Assembly (NCBI GenBank): GCA_902465215.1
Contig: CABQMM010000035.1
Location: 1 to 8,847 of the forward strand
Source of the DNA: an uncultured Bacillota bacterium
Lineage (GTDB): Bacteria > Bacillota > Clostridia > Peptostreptococcales > Anaerovoracaceae
DNA length: 8,847 nt
Direction: 5' to 3'
The notes under the pieces: model-generated
What the model was told of the DNA's origin: nothing
Seen by the model: the letters and a program-made list of their open reading frames with translations, nothing else
The model's database searches: none
Program-made: the position numbers and the translations under genes
Shown: piece after piece, positions 6,071 through 8,847 of the stretch
Numbering within the stretch: the stretch's first letter is position 1
Layout of the letters: the number at the start of each line of letters is the position of its first letter

Positions 6071-7138
6071 ATGGATTTAAAAAGAATCTTTTTGAAAGAC
6101 GCTTGTCCGACTTCAATAGGAGGACAGGCAATTATGGAAGGGATTATGATGCGAGGTCCAAAACGGACAGCGATTGCAATCCGGCTTCCGGACGGAAAAA
6201 TACACATGAAAACGCAGCCTACACCGCAGGGCAGCAAGTGGGGAAAAATCCCGCTTCTGCGAGGTGCAATCAACTTTTTCATTTCCCTTATATACGGTAC
6301 GAAAGTGCTCATGTATTCTGCGGAAATTTTGGAAAAATATTATCCGGAAGATTATCAGAAGGATAAATTTGACATCTGGGTTGAGGAACATTTAGGCAGA
6401 GAAAAGGCATGGAATATTTTACTGATTTTGTCGGTTGTTTTGGCGCTGATTATGTCGATCGGCATTTTCATGGTGCTTCCGACTGCGGTTGTCGGATGGT
6501 GCGCTGCACTGACGAGCAATATTCTGGTGTTGAATTTGATAGAGGGTATTGTCAGAATTTTGATTTTTGTTGTGTATATTCTTTTGATTTCAAGGATGAA
6601 GGACATCAAAACCGTGTTTCAGTATCATGGTGCGGAACATAAGACGATTCACTGTTTTGAAAACGGGCTAGAACTTACGCCGGAAAATGCACAGACCTTC
6701 TACACACTGCACCCCCGCTGCGGAACGAGCTTTTTAATGTTTGTAATGGTTATTGCGATTTTGGTGCATGTATTTATGGGATGGCCGAATGTCTGGGTGA
6801 GAGTTCTTTCCCGAATTTTAGTCCTTCCGATTATCGCAGGACTGTCCTATGAGCTTTTAAAATGGGCAGGAAGAAGCGATAATATTATCGTGGAAATTTT
6901 AAGCCTTCCGGGGCTGTACCTTCAAAAGCTCACAACAGCGGAACCCAATTTCAAACAGCTTGAGGTCGCAATCGCATCGGTGAAAGCTGTGCTTAACGAC
7001 GGAGAAGATGTACCGTATTTTGAAGGAATCTGTGACTTAGAGGGAAAACCGGTTGAGGGAGAAGCGGAGTTTTATGACCCCGCAGTCAGCGACGGCCCGA
7101 TAAAAACACAGGAGGAAAAAGAGGCTGAAGATAAATGA
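6071..7138 (+). CDS. DUF1385 family membrane protein (YqhQ-like)
   Basis: A 355-residue integral membrane protein of the DUF1385 family, to which Bacillus YqhQ belongs; its function is not established. Signature blocks are GGQAIMEGIMMRGP (17-30), LLRGAINFF (62-70), YHGAEHKTIHCFE (185-197) and HPRCGTSF (214-221), whose conserved His, Glu and Cys would suit metal binding. Hydrophobic segments near 113-142, 148-174, 219-238 and 245-262 predict about four membrane spans. The acidic tail (from about 340) is probably cytoplasmic. ATG 6071 is preferred because AGAGG (6058-6062) lies 8 nt before it; an in-frame TTG at 6050 would add seven residues. It lies between rho and prmC, its usual neighbours in Clostridia, and its stop overlaps the prmC start (ATGA). 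Confidence 0.9.
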   Translation: MDLKRIFLKDACPTSIGGQAIMEGIMMRGPKRTAIAIRLPDGKIHMKTQPTPQGSKWGKIPLLRGAINFFISLIYGTKVLMYSAEILEKYYPEDYQKDKFDIWVEEHLGREKAWNILLILSVVLALIMSIGIFMVLPTAVVGWCAALTSNILVLNLIEGIVRILIFVVYILLISRMKDIKTVFQYHGAEHKTIHCFENGLELTPENAQTFYTLHPRCGTSFLMFVMVIAILVHVFMGWPNVWVRVLSRILVLPIIAGLSYELLKWAGRSDNIIVEILSLPGLYLQKLTTAEPNFKQLEVAIASVKAVLNDGEDVPYFEGICDLEGKPVEGEAEFYDPAVSDGPIKTQEEKEAEDK

Positions 7139-8070
7139 GTCTATCGGTAAAAGAGTTGATAAAAATTGCGGAAAGACAGCTTGCGGATGCAGGTGTTGCC
7201 GATGCACAAATTGATGCAAAGGAACTTTATTGCTTTCTCATGCACTATGACAAGACGGCGCTGATGATGCACTGGCAAGATGTTTTGCAGGACAATCAGT
7301 GTGAGGCATATTTCGCTCTGGTTGAAAAAAGGGCGAAGAGGCACCCGCTTCAGCATATCACCGGGGAGCAGGAGTTTATGGGATTTCCGTTCAAAGTAAA
7401 CGAACATGTTTTGATTCCGCGGCAGGATACGGAAACGATGGTAGAGGACGCGATTGAATTTCTCGACAAAGGAACGCTCAGAGGAAGCGCATACGGCACG
7501 GGCAAACCATTGAAAGGGAATGCAGATATTTTGGATTTGTGCTGCGGAAGCGGAGCAATCGGGATTTCACTTGCGAAAACCTTCGGAAAGTCAAAGGTTG
7601 TCTGCTCTGATGTCAGCCCGCAGGCACTGGAGACGGCGCGCGAAAATGCATCATATAACGGGTGCAAAAATGTAAAATTCACGGAAAGCGATATGTTTGA
7701 AGCTCCTTTCTTTAACGGGAGGTTCGGGAAGAAAAAGTTTGATTTTATTATAAGCAATCCGCCGTATATCGAGAGTGAAGTCATCGAGGGTTTGGAGCCT
7801 GAGGTCAAGGATTATGAGCCGAGACTGGCGCTGGATGGCGGAAGCGACGGACTGGAGTTTTATCGCATAATAGCGGAACAAGCTGCTGCACATCTGAAAA
7901 AGGACGGAGTTCTGATGATGGAGATTGGCTGCGAGCAGAAGGATGCTGTAAAAGAAATTTTGCGTCAAACGGGAGAATATGACAGGATTGTGGGTCTCAC
8001 AGATTTGACCGGGCGCGACAGAATTGTAGCTGCAATTAAGAAAAAAGAGGAAAAGAAACGGGGAGTGTGA
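7135..8070 (+). CDS. prmC: Peptide chain release factor N5-glutamine methyltransferase
   Basis: PrmC (HemK) methylates the glutamine of the GGQ motif in release factors RF1 and RF2 using S-adenosylmethionine, which speeds translation termination. The protein has 311 residues, slightly longer than the usual 275-290. An N-terminal helical release-factor-binding domain carries PLQHITGEQEFMG (71-83) and IPRQDTE (95-101). The Rossmann methyltransferase domain has LDLCCGSGAIG (133-143), acidic D159 after the second strand, the catalytic NPPY (208-211) and the family C-terminal block LTGRDRIVAAIKK (291-303). A short insertion near 111-129 (GTLRGSAYGTGKPLKGN) accounts for part of the extra length. 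The start overlaps the DUF1385 stop by 4 nt, with GAGG at 7121-7124. The release factor gene prfA, often next to prmC, is not adjacent here. Confidence 0.95.
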   Translation: MSLSVKELIKIAERQLADAGVADAQIDAKELYCFLMHYDKTALMMHWQDVLQDNQCEAYFALVEKRAKRHPLQHITGEQEFMGFPFKVNEHVLIPRQDTETMVEDAIEFLDKGTLRGSAYGTGKPLKGNADILDLCCGSGAIGISLAKTFGKSKVVCSDVSPQALETARENASYNGCKNVKFTESDMFEAPFFNGRFGKKKFDFIISNPPYIESEVIEGLEPEVKDYEPRLALDGGSDGLEFYRIIAEQAAAHLKKDGVLMMEIGCEQKDAVKEILRQTGEYDRIVGLTDLTGRDRIVAAIKKKEEKKRGV

Positions 8071-8072
8071 AA

Positions 8073-8759
8073 ATGAAAATATTACTGATTACCGGAAGCC
8101 CTCATAAGCAGGGAACGACTGCTGTACTTGCGGCAGAATTTATCAGAGGCGCGCATGAGGCAGGCCACGATGTGATTCGTTTCGATGCAGCCCTAAAGGA
8201 TGTTCATCCGTGTATTGCCTGTGAAAAATGCCACAGCGCGGTTTCTGCCTGTGTTTTCAGAGACGATTTTGATGAGCTTCGGGATGAACTGATTGCGGCA
8301 GATGCGGTTGTTTTCCTCACGCCGATTTACTATTACGGAATGACGGCGCAGATTAAGACGGTCATCGACCGCTTTTATGCAATCGACGGCGAAATTCATA
8401 ACAACAAGAAAACGGCTTTGATGATGGCTTTTGCGGACACAACGATGGAATCTGCGCAGGGCGCTATGGCAAGCTACTACGGCATGGTGGACTACTTGGG
8501 CTGGGAAATCGTTGACGTCATTACGGCAGGAAAATCCCAGACGCCGGAGGATGTTTTAAACAGTGATTTCCCGAAACAGGCATATGAACTCGGAAAGAAG
8601 ATTTTGGGCGTTGTGAAAGACGAGTCGGAGTTTGGCGCGGCGACAAGTCTGAACGATTTGGTGGCAAGGTTGGCGAATTTCTCAAAGATTGCGGAAGAAG
8701 CGATTAAGGAAACCGAAGAAAAGGATGTTTTTCTCGACGGAATGGACTTTTTTGAATAA
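8073..8759 (+). CDS. Flavodoxin-family / NADPH-dependent FMN reductase-like protein
   Basis: A 228-residue flavoprotein of the flavodoxin-like fold, probably an FMN-dependent oxidoreductase in the cytoplasm; its electron partner is unknown. The N-terminus MKILLITGSPHKQGTT is the FMN phosphate-binding loop (residues 8-16), and TPIYYYGMTAQIKTVIDRF (83-101) is the second flavin-binding segment. Between them is a cysteine cluster, C47, C50, C53 and C60 (CIACEKC...ACVFRDD). It is typical of the iron-sulfur flavoprotein-like branch, although the spacing differs from the classical CX2CX2CX4-7C site enough that a cluster is only possible. A charged tail of about 40 residues extends past the usual domain end. 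ATG 8073 is chosen because GGGGAG (8060-8065) lies 7 nt upstream; GTG 8067 overlaps the prmC stop. It is cotranscribed with prmC, with no functional link apparent. Confidence 0.85.
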   Translation: MKILLITGSPHKQGTTAVLAAEFIRGAHEAGHDVIRFDAALKDVHPCIACEKCHSAVSACVFRDDFDELRDELIAADAVVFLTPIYYYGMTAQIKTVIDRFYAIDGEIHNNKKTALMMAFADTTMESAQGAMASYYGMVDYLGWEIVDVITAGKSQTPEDVLNSDFPKQAYELGKKILGVVKDESEFGAATSLNDLVARLANFSKIAEEAIKETEEKDVFLDGMDFFE

Positions 8760-8764
8760 ATCGC

Positions 8765-8793
8765 TTGCAATCACGAAAATGCTGTGATATAGT
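8765..8793 (+). promoter_or_regulatory. Promoter for a gene beyond the window
   Basis: TTGCAA (8765-8770), a 17-nt spacer and TATAGT (8788-8793) preceded by TGA, an extended -10. An inverted repeat ATCAC-N9-GTGAT (8770-8788) spans the spacer. It starts 6 nt after the flavodoxin-like gene. No terminator and no open frame with a ribosome binding site is evident in 8794-8847, so that stretch may be a leader of the next gene. Confidence 0.45.
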
Positions 8794-8847
8794 CCCGTCT
8801 TTGACAGTTGAAGAATGGAAAAACTCCGAAACCTATTGGAAACAGTA

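Noticed and set aside
8794..8847. CRISPR leader or known riboswitch at the window end
   Set aside because: Only one copy of any motif is present and no consensus of a common riboswitch could be matched in the short stretch.

Overview
The window looks like chromosome from an anaerobic, low-to-moderate GC clostridial Firmicute. Support comes from a clostridial-type 3-hydroxybutyryl-CoA dehydrogenase of butyrate metabolism, strong AGGAGG-type ribosome binding sites, sigma-A-like promoters, U-tailed hairpin terminators, and a rho / DUF1385 / prmC cluster typical of Clostridia. A family such as Anaerovoracaceae would fit, but the genus cannot be read from the sequence. No rRNA, tRNA, CRISPR array or insertion sequence is visible.

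Layout. Positions 1-808 hold the 3' nine-tenths of hbd (its NAD-binding start lies before the window) and a textbook terminator. Positions 813-2273 form a stand-alone cassette: its own promoter, an AAA_14/DUF4143 ATPase with a nuclease-like C-terminus, and a terminator shared with the convergent gene. Positions 2285-4660 hold a DDAH-like amidinotransferase-fold hydrolase on the minus strand. It diverges from a LysR regulator followed by a GNAT acetyltransferase. The two divergent promoters overlap face to face, with a palindrome beside them that suits a LysR operator. Positions 4661-8759 form one plus-strand unit: rho, a DUF1385 membrane protein, prmC, and a flavodoxin-family FMN protein, with short gaps or overlaps and no terminator between them. 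The window closes with a promoter-like sequence for a gene that lies outside it.

The most notable observation is that rho is broken. The cold-shock RNA-binding domain is read in one frame up to about position 5100, and the rest of Rho, including the complete ATPase, continues in the next frame. Compared with remembered family sequences, about a dozen residues of the RNA-binding domain are also missing at the junction. The junction carries the pentamer ATTCG, which fits a short-homology deletion. The leader of rho adds an inverted repeat around the -35 box, repeated ATTCTAT heptamers and a hairpin next to the ribosome binding site. I see no clear new multi-gene defence or biosynthetic system. 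The rho lesion and the divergent LysR/DDAH control region are the best leads.
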